In this document: one piece after another, positions 1-11,839 of the stretch
Layout: every line of letters begins with the position of its first letter
Position numbering within the stretch: position 1 is the stretch's first letter
Origin: Austropuccinia psidii
Lineage: Eukaryota; Basidiomycota; Pucciniomycetes; Pucciniales; Sphaerophragmiaceae
Assembly: GCA_023105745.1 (NCBI GenBank)
Contig: JALGQZ010000004.1
Coordinates: 10,504,451 to 10,568,450, forward strand
Length of the DNA: 64,000 bases
Reading direction: 5' to 3'
Position numbers and translations under genes: made by a program
The notes under the pieces: model-generated
Told to the model about the DNA's origin: nothing
Database searches by the model: none
What the model saw: only the letters and a program-made list of their open reading frames with translations

Positions 1-2263
1 GAAAAGTTGTTTTATTTCTTATGGGATGGATGGGGATTTCAGTAGAACAGAATCATTGGAACATCAACAGATATGTTGAAGTAAGGTTTTATCTATATCA
101 TCTATTCAGAGTTGCAAGAAGTTAGTCTTAGTCAGTTCATGTGTTTAATCAATGTGAATGTATTTCTCTTATTAATTAATGTACATATTTTGTTATTTCT
201 TGTCATCTTTACAGATACCCCAATCAAACGCTCATAATCCCATGTGGCCAAGGCATGTGCTGAGCCCCAACGTTGGAAGACTTTGGGAATACAATCAGAA
301 AAATGAGACTTTGGTTTACTTTTCAGTTTTGGGAACAGGTTTTGATTGGAAAGGCAGAATTTTTCCCAATGTTCAGCAAATGCAGTCACATCATCCATAA
401 AAACAGTCCAACCTATGGAAATGTTGATATCACTAATAAAATGGAATGTATTCTTGGTTAGTTCACTTGAAAGTTCTTCTTATTGACCCATTTTTATTTT
501 AGTGTTGGGGGAATTGTGTTCATCTAATTACATTTGTTGACTGAGCATTAAAAATGGAATATAGACCTGGCATAACAGAACCCATTCAGTGAATTTTAAA
601 CTACCATGAGAGGGGGAAAACATTTTTTGGGGTATTCCTGTCCATGATGAGAAAATTATGGTATCAGGTATGATTTGTTGGAGATGCTCCAGAGTTTCAC
701 CCTTGATCTGGTGATCACTAAGTGCGCTGATATCCAATTCAGAGGGGATTTTGGAAGTGGGGATGTAATCCACATCAAATGACAGAATGTCTGCAGAGCC
801 ACTAGATGGATGTTTTGTGTGAGGGGTGGGTATTGGGAGGAAATTTCTTTGGGTGGAAGTAGTGAAGAGTGACTCATTTATTATTTTTGCTGACTCTCTT
901 ATCAGGGAGAAGGCCTCTCTCAATGTGATTTGATCAAGGGACCTTTTGGAGGTCATGGAATCTGAGTCTGAACTGTTGGTGTCATTGGATTTGCTGCAGG
1001 ACCTGAAGTAAATTTTTGATTTGGACTCTGGAATGCACAATTTGAAAGTTGCATGATCCTTCAAAACTGCAAGTATTAAATTATGCATTATGTTAAGATT
1101 AACCATTCTGCTTGCATCCCAATATGGAAGGTCTTCCAAGATTGAATATTGCACTCCATATTTAGAGGAAGTTGCTGATATTTGTTGTGAGGATGCCCAA
1201 AGCCATTGTGCAATGGTTGATTTATGATTTTGTTATGAGAATGTGTAGTGAAGTTGAGGACCACTTTCTTCAATTTGAGCTTTATGAATAGTGCAAAGAT
1301 TACAAAAGTGGTTGCCTGAATGAGAAATAAATCCAATAAGCTTGTGCATGGAAACCACATCTGCAATGGCCATGAGGATGGCAACACAAATACAGGATCC
1401 TGAAGGACCTGTTGAGGTGGGTGAAAAATGGTAACCTTGCTATAGCTGTTTGAGCTCCTTGATCAGTGGCATTAATAGGTAATTAAATTGAAGGGAAGTT
1501 GGCTCCTGTGGACAAGGGATGATTCATGCAACATATACATTCTCTGGCTTCAATCTTATTTGGGGGGAGATCAAGACAAAGAAGCATGATAGGTTCAATT
1601 CTGGACAACCGGGTTGACTTTCCATGTGCATTAAACCAATCCACATAAATGGAGAAGGCCAATGCACCAGGAATGGAAATGAATGGGGGTCATTGATATT
1701 TCTAGTGACATTGAAGCTTATCCAGACCAATCCATCCCAGATATCACTTTTGGGGGAACCTTTGGGAATTTGGGTTATTGATGTTGATGCATAATTTCCA
1801 TAATTCCAGCCCACTGGAGAAATCTGGAAAGCCAATTGTTGATTGGTTGATAAATGAAATATCTTGTTGGGATTAAGTTTGTTTTGATGTTGGTTGTGTT
1901 TTGGGTGTGGGTTTCAAATGAATTGATTAATTTGCCTAATGATTGTGTGCAAGGGGGATCATGATCATTTCGGTCATTATGGCCTTGACAGTGGGGTTGG
2001 CCCATTATGACAAATTCAGTAAGGCCATCAAGAAAGAAAAATTGAGGACAACATATATAGTTTTGAATCACTGGCTCCAATTGGAGATGTTCAAATATGG
2101 TACTGAGGCCTTGAGGTATATGGAATGCAGGAGGGTGTTGAACACCTGAGCTTAAGATACTGGACTTGATCAGCAGGCTCATGGTGGGTTGAGAATTCGT
2201 GAAGCCCTGAAAGGTATATTATAACTTAATGATAGAATGTCAGATATAATCATTCCAAGGTCT
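1..2263 (-). pseudogene. Tnp2-type transposase fragment of giant transposon copy C (3' part)
   Basis: This is the downstream part of a third copy of the Tnp2 transposase gene, read on the minus strand. It aligns collinearly with the transposase of copy A (36399-39559). Recognisable stretches include the SILEDLPYWDASRMVNLNIMHN region near 1070-1154 and the C-terminal YERLIGV segment near 200-240. The intron seen in copy A is present at about 102-184 (donor GTACAT, acceptor CAGAATAG-like TAG), with exon 2 running off the left edge. Frameshifts break the reading frame several times, so it is not functional. Copy B of the same transposon is inserted at 2263/2264, and the gene resumes at 22950. 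The assignment to the family is confident; the exact exon edges are inferred from copy A. Confidence 0.8.
102..184 (-). other. Probable intron in copy C transposase
   Basis: This matches the 83-nt intron of copy A by position and length. The minus-strand donor is GTACAT (GTACGT in copy A), a branch-like GACTAAC sequence lies within it, and it ends in TAG. Splicing here joins the TNNKI segment to the final exon. Inferred by comparison between copies. Confidence 0.55.
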
Positions 2264-2309
2264 CACCAGGGCAAATCTTGTGTCAATTGTCAGTGATTGA
2301 CTTCACGTC
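2264..2309 (+). repeat. Left terminal inverted repeat, copy B
   Basis: This 46-bp end pairs with the inverted right end at 22904-22949. It contains decayed arms of an internal inverted repeat (GTCAATTG...TGATTGAC). Compared with copy A's left end, four of five CpGs have become TG or CA. Confidence 0.9.
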
Positions 2310-3152
2310 AAGCAGGATAAAAGTTGAGCTCACGTCAAGCAAAAATAAAGCAAACATTGAGCACACGTCACACTCTTGTCTTACACCAAATCCTGTGACA
2401 TCCACCAATATTGGTTCCCCTGTGCCTTCAACTCAGATTCTTCACCACCTGATCATCCCGCAACCGTCTGATGGTTGGTAAAAATTACACAAGACCCGCC
2501 TGTTTGCACAAAAACACATCAAAGAGGTCCCTAAGCCAGTCTAGATGTGGGCGGGGGGTTTGACTTCACCAGGTCATCCATGAAAGCACTCCGCCTGAGC
2601 GGGATTGTTGTTTTGCAGATGACACTGGTAGAGCCCGCCGCACAATACCGCAGGTGCAGGTGTGTGTGTGTGATGGGCACACCATGGCCAAATGATGTGT
2701 TGTCCTAATTTTGTGTAGCCATGAATCAGCTAGCTCAGCAGGAGGGGGTGACATGGTTAGAGCCCGCTGCACAATGCAGTGGGTGCATGGGTGACACATG
2801 CACACAAAGGCAATACATGTGAGGGCCTGATGTCAGGTGGCATTGACCATTTGTGGGTGACAAATGAAACCACTGTTGGCGGGTGTGGGTGCGCAAGGGC
2901 CGATTCCCCTTCCAACATGATGTTGGCGCAGTTAGAAATCTTGAATGCTGTGAAAGGTGAGTGTGTGGGTCATTTGATCATTGAGCTTGGCTTATTCACA
3001 CTGTACCCAATGTCAAAATAGTAAGTTCTTTGTGGCAATGGAAATTAATGGGCTTTGCTTGTGACAATGGCATGTCTCTGTCACTAAATCTTGAGGCAGC
3101 TATTTCACTAGCAAAATTGCTAATGAATCTGAGAGATTTGCATTTTTGTAGA
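2310..3152. other. Left subterminal region of copy B
   Basis: No gene is supported here. Near the end are repeats of ACGTCAAGC (about 2304-2345), probably transposase-binding subterminal repeats. From about 2629 to 2800 a motif TAGAGCCCGCYGCACAAT occurs twice, and a short GT run lies near 2658-2672. The 30-bp minisatellite found at this place in copy A is missing. The segment around 2918-3020 is conserved with copy A (36158-36267). Confidence 0.6.
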
Positions 3153-6100
3153 TTATATATCATGAAATAACGGCTTTATCATTACAAGCAGTCCAAATGA
3201 CAGAACTTTGATATCATAAAATCCACAGTTACCTTCTATTTCTTCGTCAGATATAATCAAGTGTCCATCATCAAAACCAACAGCTTTATATATATTGAGA
3301 TGCGGCCAATCTGGTAAGAAATTCACATCAATCTTTAAAATTTTTTAAGATCAGAAAGTTATTGTTCAGTATGCTAGATGGCTCAGAGACTTTAAAAATG
3401 CTATTAATAATACCAAATTGTTGTGAGTTGCCCCTCAGAAAACATATCACACTGTTGCTGACATTTTTGGATTCAGTTGAAAATATATTGTTCCCAATAT
3501 TAATGTTTGAAACTGGAAAATACCAAGGTGAGACAATCCTTGAAGTGGGATGACTTGTCAATTGCACGGTAGTGTCTAAGCTGATCCAATCAGCTATTTC
3601 CCTTGTTGCATGAACATTATGGAAGTACTCAACCAGGCAATCATAATTTTCTTTGTCATGGCGGGATGGTTTATTATTTTTATGGTGATTGAACAGGGCA
3701 GGTGGCTGTGATTCGAAAAGCTGTTACATTTCACATGGCACGGATGGGGATTTCAGGAAAACGGAGAGGTTGGAACATCGACAGATATGTTGAAGTAAGG
3801 TTTTATCTATATCATTTATTCAGAGTTTTAAGAAGTTAGTCTTATTCAGTTCAGGTGTTTAATCAATGTGAATATATTGATCTTATTAATTGGCGTACAT
3901 ATTTTGTTATTTGTTGGCATCTTTGCCAATACTCCAATCAAGCGCTCATAACCCCATATGGCTGAGGCTTGTGCTGGGCCCCAACATTGGAAGAGTTTGG
4001 GAATATGATCAGCAAAATGATGATTTGGTTTACTTTTCTGTTTTGGGAACAGGTGTTGATTGGAAAGGCGGAATTTTTTCCAATGTTCAGAAAATGCGGT
4101 CACATCATCTATTGAAACAGTCCAGCTTGTGGCAATGTTGATAGCACTAATCAAATGGAATGTATTCTTGGTTAGTTTGTTTGCAAGTTCTTCTGACTGA
4201 CCCATTGTTCTTTGAGTGCTGGCTGATTGGTGTGCATCTAATGACATCTGTTGAGTGAGCATTAAAAATGGAATATAGACCTTATATAAGAGAGCCCATT
4301 CAGCAGCTTTTAAGCTACCATGAGGGGGGGAACCCATGTTGCAAGGTACTGTTGTCCATGATGAGGGAATTATTGTCTCAGATATGATTTGTTGGAGATG
4401 CTCCAGATCCTCACCCTTGATCTGGTGATCACTCAGTGCAGTGATATCCAATTCAGAGAAGATTTCAGAAGTGGGGATGTAATCTGCATCAAATGAAGGA
4501 ATCTCCGCAGAACCACTAGATGGAAGTTCTGTGTGAGGGGTGGGAATTGGGAAGTAGTTTTTTCGGGTGCTCATTTATTATTTTTGCTGCGTCTCTTCTC
4601 AGGAAGCGGGCCTCTCTCAATGTGATTTTACCAAGAGAGCTGATGGAGGTCATGGAATGTGAGTTTGAAATGTTGGTGTTATTGGATTTCCTGCAGGTCC
4701 TGAGGTAAATTTTTGATTTGGACTCTGGAATGCACAATTTGAAAGTTGCATGATCCTTCAAAATTCCAAGTATTAAATTATGCATTATGTCAAGATTAAC
4801 CATTCTGGTTGCATCCCAATATGGAAGGTGTTCCAAAATTAAATATCACACTCCATACTCAGAGAAGATTGCTTGTCTTTGTTGTGGGGTTGCCTGAAGC
4901 CACTTGCCTATGGTTGATTCATGATTTTGGTATGAGCATGTGTAGTGAAATTGAGGACCAATTTCTTCAATTTCAGATTTGTGAATGTTGCAAGAATTAC
5001 AAAATTGGTTGCCTAAATGGGAAATAAATCCAGTAAGCTTGGGCATGGCAACCACATCCGCAATGGCTGTAAGGATGGCAACACGGATAAAGGATCCTGA
5101 AGGACCTTTTGAGGTGGGTGAAAAATGGTAACCTTTCCATAGCTCTTTGAGCTCATTGATGAGTGGCATTAATAGGTAATTCAATTGAAGGGAAGTTGGC
5201 TCCTTCAGACCAGGGATGATTCCTGCAACATAGACATTCTTTGGCTTCAATCTTTCACTTGGGGGGAGATTGAGACAAATAAGCAGGATAGGTCCAATGC
5301 TGGCCAACCAGGTTGACTTTCCATGTGCTTCAAACCAGTCCACATAAATGGAGAAGGCCAATGCACCAGAAATGAACATGAATGGGGGGTTGTTGATATT
5401 TCTAGTGCCAGTGAAGCGTCTTCAGACCAATCCATCCCAGATGTGACATTTTGGGGAACCTTCCGGAGTTTGGGATTGTTGATGTTGATGCAGAATTTCC
5501 ATAATTACATCCCGCTGGAGAAATCTGGCAAGCCAATTTTTGAATGGTTGATAAATGACATGTTTTGTTGGTATAAATGTTTGCTTCATGTTGGTTGTGT
5601 TTTAGGTGTGGGGTTCAAATGAATAGATGAATTTGCCTAATGATTGTGTGCAAGGGGGATCAGGATCATTTGGGTCATTATGGCGTTGACAGTGGGGTTG
5701 GTCAGTGGTGACTGATTCAGTAAGGCCATTAAGAGAGAAACATTGAGGAAAACATATATAGTTTTGAATCACTGGCTCCAATTGGAGATGTTCAAATATG
5801 GTACTCAGATCCTGAGGTATATGGAATGCAGGCATGGGAGGACCACTGGAGCTTGAGAAGCTGGACTTGATCAGCAGGTTTAGGGCTGGGTTGAGAATTT
5901 GTGAAGCCCTGCGGGGTATATTATACCTTAATAATAGAATGTCAGATATTATCATTCCAAGGTCCCGTGGGGGAAGGGTTTGACTGCTGCTGCATGGTTT
6001 CTGTGCAGTTGAATTGAGACCCGGTGCGGTGCAGAAGGTGCTTTGGGTCAATCGTGAATAATCAGCTGGGAATATTTGATCCAATAGAAGTTGTGGGCAC

Positions 6101-6297
6101 TCAGATCCTGATGCAGAAGTAGGGATGTTTGGAAGAGATTTGGGTGCAATGGTTGATTTGAGCTTTTTAATGTGCTGTTTATATTGGAAAGGTGTGAAGG
6201 CAACTCCATGCCTATCACCCTCAGGGGAATAGTGTGTTTGAGTTGAGCAGTATTGACACATGCATATATGCATCAAGAAATAGCAGCGGGTTGTCAT
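3153..6297 (-). pseudogene. Tnp2-type transposase pseudogene, copy B
   Basis: This is collinear with the copy A transposase. It starts at ATG 6297 (MTTRCYFLMH) and the final codon lies at the same place (HDI then TAA; TAG in copy A). The conserved NLPPSERLKPKNVYVAGIIPG and LPYWDATRMVNLDIMHN motifs are visible. The gene is dead: frame changes occur near 5600, 5380-5430, 4840, 4550 and 3350, a TAA lies at 3724-3726 in exon 2, and the intron's acceptor AG has become AA at 3816. Copy B keeps GAA at the codon where copy A has TAA, so copy A's nonsense mutation is private to copy A. Confidence 0.88.
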
Positions 6298-7258
6298 TGT
6301 TGCAGGAATTGTGAGTAAGGTTGGTTTGTGTATAAATATCTATGGTTGATGTGAAAGTGTTTGGGATTGTTATTAATTGGAAAAAAAATTGAGTGATTAT
6401 TTATGAAGGGGGAGATGATTTGAGCCATCTGAGAAATTTATCTCATTTGTAATGGTGCGTGAGCTGCAGCTGATAAAGTGTAACATCCCTCATCTGGATG
6501 GTGGAATTAGTTAGGAGCTTAATTGGGTAAAATGCCATGCTGCTCAATGCTCATACATATTCTATTTTATTCACACATGGTGATACTGCGGTTTTGACCC
6601 TTGAGGGGCGTTCCAATAGGGATGTGTCAACATTGAATTGAGGGGATTGACATTCAAACCATGTACGCTGGCACACCATTGTACATGGCTTAAACCTTAT
6701 AACAGACATAATGATATAACTCTATTACATAAGGCGTTGGAGTGCAGCTAAAGTCTTGGTATTTGGTTTGAGTGAATCAGGCTTTTAATTGGCTGGAGTG
6801 TGATTTGGATTGTATCTCCTTTCTTGAAAAGGTGATGTCTCTTTTGTGGGTAAATCCTTCATGAATATACCCCTTTACAGATGTACAATGCTGTGGAATT
6901 TCAATGCATATATTGGCAGTTTGGATAATTAACAAAATGTGACAATGGGGAGGCGGAAATGTTACCAAATATGATTAATTATGGATGATGGGTCCCATTT
7001 GAGATCAAGGGAATATTACATTATATGGTGGTAGGCCGTGCAGGGTGGTTTCTGACAAAAGCGGAGGAGCTCAAGAGGAGGCAGGGAGGATTCTCCTAAA
7101 AAGAGGCTTATTGGACTTCCACTAAGACTCTTTTTAGAAATATTCATAGAATATCTCTATTCTAAATTTGAAAAGAGTTCATCTCATATCACTCTATTTT
7201 ATCATAATACTGAGGTGTTTTATCTAGTTGAAAATATTACTGTACTTTTTTGGCCCTT
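6298..7258. other. Divergent intergenic region of copy B
   Basis: This lies between the transposase start and gene 2. It holds the palindrome at 6661-6686, and is otherwise AT-rich sequence matching copy A 39560-40519 closely. I see no open reading frame that is conserved between the copies. Confidence 0.6.
6661..6686. repeat. Near-palindrome P1 of copy B
   Basis: Arms ATGTAC/GTACAT flank a core GGCACACC. It corresponds to copy A 39921-39948, with the CpG steps replaced by TG or CA. Confidence 0.7.
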
Positions 7259-9102
7259 ATATCATCTTCCAAGTCACATAATTCCCGTTCAGGTTCTGTT
7301 CATGACTCAGATAATGAATCTAGCATAGAATATGTTCAAACACAGTCACCATTGAGTCCCAACATTGCTCTCACAACCCCTATTGCATCCTCAATGAATG
7401 TATCATGTCTTAACATTCATGTGGGAAATCCAAAGGCTCCAAATTCAAGCACTTGGTCAATCCCAAATATTTATGTCACTTCAATTCCCCCAAATCCTAC
7501 TAATACACCAATGCATGTGTCTCAGGGGCCAGAAGGCACACCTCAAATCTCATCAAATGCTAATCCCCAATCAAAATTTCCACGTGAGTTCCTCCTTAAT
7601 CCCGGTTGGAATCCAGTCGCATCTGAGGATCCCTTTGGACAAAGTAAACAGCCAACCCTTAATATTCCATCAGGATCTCAGGTTCATGTGGGCGATGAAA
7701 GGCACGTGGATGGGGGGCAACAAAAAAGACCATTGGAAAATGTAACTTGGAGTGGTCTGTTGGAGGGAAGTCCAGGATTGACGCTTCATCAAAGTAAGTC
7801 ATTTTAATTTTGGAGTATAACCTTTTTCACAATTTGATATGATAATTTCATGGGTTAGATATGGCACCTAAAGGTGGGTCAGTCCGATCTCAGGAGCCAA
7901 TTGAAGATTGTGAGTATTACCAGTCTTCATTAATGTTTTGATGTGTTAACTGATGATGTTCATGGCAGGTGATGAAATTTATGCATCTTCACCTCTGGTC
8001 CATAAAGAGAAAGTCACTGGACGTCATCATCCATATGCCTCCAAACCAAGAACAGCTCATGCCAGTTCATCAAGAGAAAAAATGGTGGATGATGAGGATG
8101 AGAACATGTCTCCGACTCAAATGGAAACAAATGATGAACCAAGGAGGGAAAATTTCATGGCGCATGAGCATGGCACTCAGTCAAATAGTGAGCTCACCCA
8201 TCCTCAAATGCCCCTTGCCCAGAGTATGCTTGAAAAATCCGAGGTCAGACAGCAAAGGAACCAGGCTTGTAAAGCTCTCAATGTGGTGGAACATGCAAGC
8301 CAGAAGGTTCAGTCTCAGGGTTTCCAAAGCTACTGCAAAAATGAGCTCCACAAGTTGGGACTAAAGCAATTCACTAGGGACTGGGAGAGCTGATGGCAAC
8401 ATCTGTTGAACAAGTTGATGACTACAGTGTTTTACCAAATATTCCATCTTGCACTCGTCAGCACCAATTATCATCATTACTGTTGGAACAAGGATCATAA
8501 TAACTACGGGGTCGTGGTGGCTTTAATGGAGCAATATTTTACTTATTTGAAAACAGAATGGAAGTCTATTCAAAAGGATGCAAAGTATTTGGTTAAAAAG
8601 AAGGAGAATAAAAAGCTTGCAAAGATTTGTCAAAGGGTTAGTTACTGTATCTCTTCTTCATTGTGAGCAAAGACTGATGATGATCTACTTGATTATGTGC
8701 AGACCTGTGAGCGCCGTCGTCAATGGTGTGATACAGCTAAATTTCCCATTCTAGCATCAAAATTCAATTACCCTTGAGTATGCTCAGATAATGAGGAGGT
8801 ACTGGAAAATGGGCGTCAAGTTTACCGCAAATTGGGATTACGCTGGTGCTCCCAGTTATTTAATTAATTTGTATTAAAAAGGATCAAGACATAGAGTTTT
8901 GTAATTGCATTAAAAAAAGGGTAAAAAAACTATTGATAGATTGCCAGAATTACAATTGAAAGATGATGGTGATATTCTGGAAGGCCTATCATTTCAGGTA
9001 TTTGATCAAGATTGGCTCAAGAGCTGTAGTAAGATGCAGACTAGCGCCCTTAAAATACTTGACATGCCAGTTATTAGGCCAAATGGTGATGCTCTGCAAT
9101 AA
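7259..9102 (+). pseudogene. Copy B version of unrecognised gene 2
   Basis: This is collinear with gene 2 of copy A. The start codon is lost (ATA at 7259-7261 where copy A has ATG). An in-frame 216-nt segment is missing (copy A 41569-41784), with AGG at both junctions suggesting a short-homology deletion. Later exons carry stop codons, for example in the segment after the last intron. The two A7 runs near 8911-8929 are unchanged in length. The tail in the -1 frame (TIDRLPEL...FQVFDQDWLK...GDALQ) stays open to the same stop as in copy A, at 9100-9102, while the zero frame is closed by TGA. No function is recognised. Confidence 0.75.
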
Positions 9103-9407
9103 CTTAGTAATATAAATGTATAGCACCGTTACAAATTAACATTTTGTGAATTATTTGTGCAGGTGTAAGACAATCTGATTATTATTTCTTAAAGATGCAA
9201 CAACCTGCTAAATATGTCAGAGTATAGACAATATGAGTTGGAATGTATCACCGTCTCCCTTAGAAAAAATACTCTATTGCCTATTTTCATTGAGGAAATA
9301 TTGAAGGAGTTCAATCCAGCTCATGGTGTTCATAATTATGTACCTGTGCCAGGGTGAGCAGGTGTTATCAACTTGGTCAAACACAAATTATATAATATCA
9401 GTAAGGC
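9103..9407. other. Gap between convergent gene 2 and SNF2 pseudogenes, copy B
   Basis: About 300 bp of AT-rich sequence. Small open frames occur but are not preserved relative to copy A. It probably holds the two 3' ends. Confidence 0.5.
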
Positions 9408-11839
9408 TTACGCAGTTAATGATTTTTTCTTTTCTTGGACCTATTGGTGATTGGAATATGGCATTCCCATAAGGAAGGATTTTAGAATAGCAATACGATC
9501 GGGGTCAAAGATGAGCTTGAAAGGTACCTCCCACATGTTAACCTCAACTGAATGAGGAGTGACATAGTGGATGGCCTTTCCAGGTTGTTGTTGGCCAATA
9601 TGATGGAGTCAATCAACAGCCTGAGCCTCAATGGCGGGGTTCCAATTGGGCTCCTGGAAATGTGGATGTCAGGGTCCAAAAATCAGGGTAGAATTTTGGG
9701 GGTCACCTCACCATTAAATAGACAATATTAGCACAAGTTATCTTGAGGCCAGTTCCAGCTGGGGCAATGGATGCAATCAGTACTTCACATTCAGGATTAT
9801 TGAAGAAATTCTCCAGTGCCTTCACCTGCGCTCATGCTGTAATTGTTCCATCAATTTGTGCTGAAAGGATAGAGTGATGGGAAAGTGCAATACCAATTCC
9901 ACAATAAAAAACACTCAGATGGGTTCAATTGGTAATGGATGCATATTAGAATTAACGCACAAATCAAGAAATTGGGTCCAGTGGGTATAAACCATGGATT
10001 TGGTTGGACCACACCTTGTTTGTTTGTCCTTCATTAAGCTTTGTAGGAGGTGTGCAATTTTACTACTCATCATGCATGTTTCCGCATCCACAATAGTTTG
10101 GGTGTTTGTTGAGGAGTTATCCTGAGTGCTCCTGCCCTCATGGTCCTCCAAGTCTGCCTCTGCAATTGTGTTAAGCATGATGTGATGGTTACAACATGTT
10201 CACAGCTTATTAATATTTCTGAAAAATTCTCCTGGTCCTTTGCTTTTGGATGATAGGAATTCTTTGTATAAGGTGGAATATTCTTGCTGCATGGTTGGGT
10301 GGAGTGGGAGCAGCTCATAATGATGGCTAAGAGTGGGGAGGGATTTGAGATGTGTGGTTTTGGTGCGGCGCAAACTTAAATGCTGCAACACTAAATGAAA
10401 AATATCATTCCAACCTTTGGAAAGACTACTCAGGATGAATGGTGACCAGTTATCTTGATCAGAGCTCTGGGGTTGAGTGATGATTGATATTATGCCCAAA
10501 AGGTCATAAATGGTGTTGTGAATAGGTGTGCCCATTAAACATATTTGACAGGATAAAAGGAGGCTATTAATGGAACAGTGAGTGGCAGTGCATTGAGAGA
10601 AAATATAGCTATAAGATGGGGGAAGGGTTATTGGATATAAAAGGTAATTTGAATCATTCAAGCTCAGACACTCACTGTGCTTCATCCAAAATTATACAAT
10701 GCCAGTTGATTTGAAAAATGAATGGTGTAGAGGTATTGGTTTGCTTAAATTCCTGGGTGAGAGTATTGTAGGAAGTGATGATGATATCATATTTTAAGAT
10801 GTCCGCCTTGGGTAATGAGTGACAAGTGAGAGCATGGTAGATTTTGGCATGCAGTGCTCCAGCGTGAGCATGCTTGGATATTTCTGATTGCCAGTTGGTA
10901 ATGAAGCAAGGGGGACAGATGATCATGGTTGGCGTGAAGCAATGAGGGTTTGCAATCATCCACTTCTTGGAGGTACCAATTAGAACAATGGCCTGAATGG
11001 CTTTACCTAATCCCATATCATCCGCAAGCGGTCCTCCAAGAGGGGTATTGGTTGAAAGGGATTCAAATGAGCTAACAACCTTGTTTGTAATGATGTGCCT
11101 GGCATTAAAAGTGGATCCTGGGGGTGAGGTGGCCCAAAGGTTACGGGCTGATTGGCCATTGGGGATTTCTCGATCTGAGAGAAAAGCTAGTCTGGTCTTT
11201 TGATGAGGGAGGAGGGGGGTTGGAATAATGGAATGGGGCAGGGTCATCATGGGGAGGTCTGATCCACTGGGTAATTGTATTAGTTTTTGTTTGGAAATCA
11301 ATGATGAAACAGCAGGATATGAAGCTGGTGTCAATGTTGAAGCGGGAAATGTTGGAGTAAAGAGTTGAAATTGACTATGAGTATTACAGTCATATTCTTT
11401 GGGCATTTTAAGCTTGAAATTTTATGTTCAAAAGCTTTCCATTATGAATAAAATGTTTGATACTGTGGGAAGAACATCAATGCTAGATTGGGTTTCTGAG
11501 ATGAGGAGGGATCATTTGCATCAGTCATAAATACTCCCTCAACAAGTAATATTTGAGTAGGATTGGATTGGCAATTTTAAATCCATGCATTACCAGGACC
11601 ACAGTGCATGAATGGTTTGGTGCCCCAAGGAATGGTATCAACATTTTGGAAAGGGTTCCAGGGAGAGAGCCAATAGCACACTGGTGATTGGGGAGATATA
11701 CGAATATGTTGTGTTGATTGTGCCATAGGATAATCCAAGAAGCTAAGTGGAAATTATCAGGATTTAAGTTGATATCACTATTTATTTGAATACAAATATT
11801 AATGATCCCTATGCAAAGTGGTTGTGAAGGGGTTGACAT
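9408..11839 (-). pseudogene. SNF2-family ATPase pseudogene, copy B
   Basis: This is the counterpart of the copy A SNF2 gene, from ATG 11839 to a TAA at 9408-9410 (TGA in copy A). The helicase motifs are recognisable but damaged. Motif I reads DMGLGKA instead of DMGLGKT, losing the conserved Thr. A frameshift follows the FLGAPN segment near 11620. An Arg codon (CGA in copy A) is TGA at 10200-10202, in the LRICCNHH stretch. The DEAH exon junction is still visible near 10680. Confidence 0.88.
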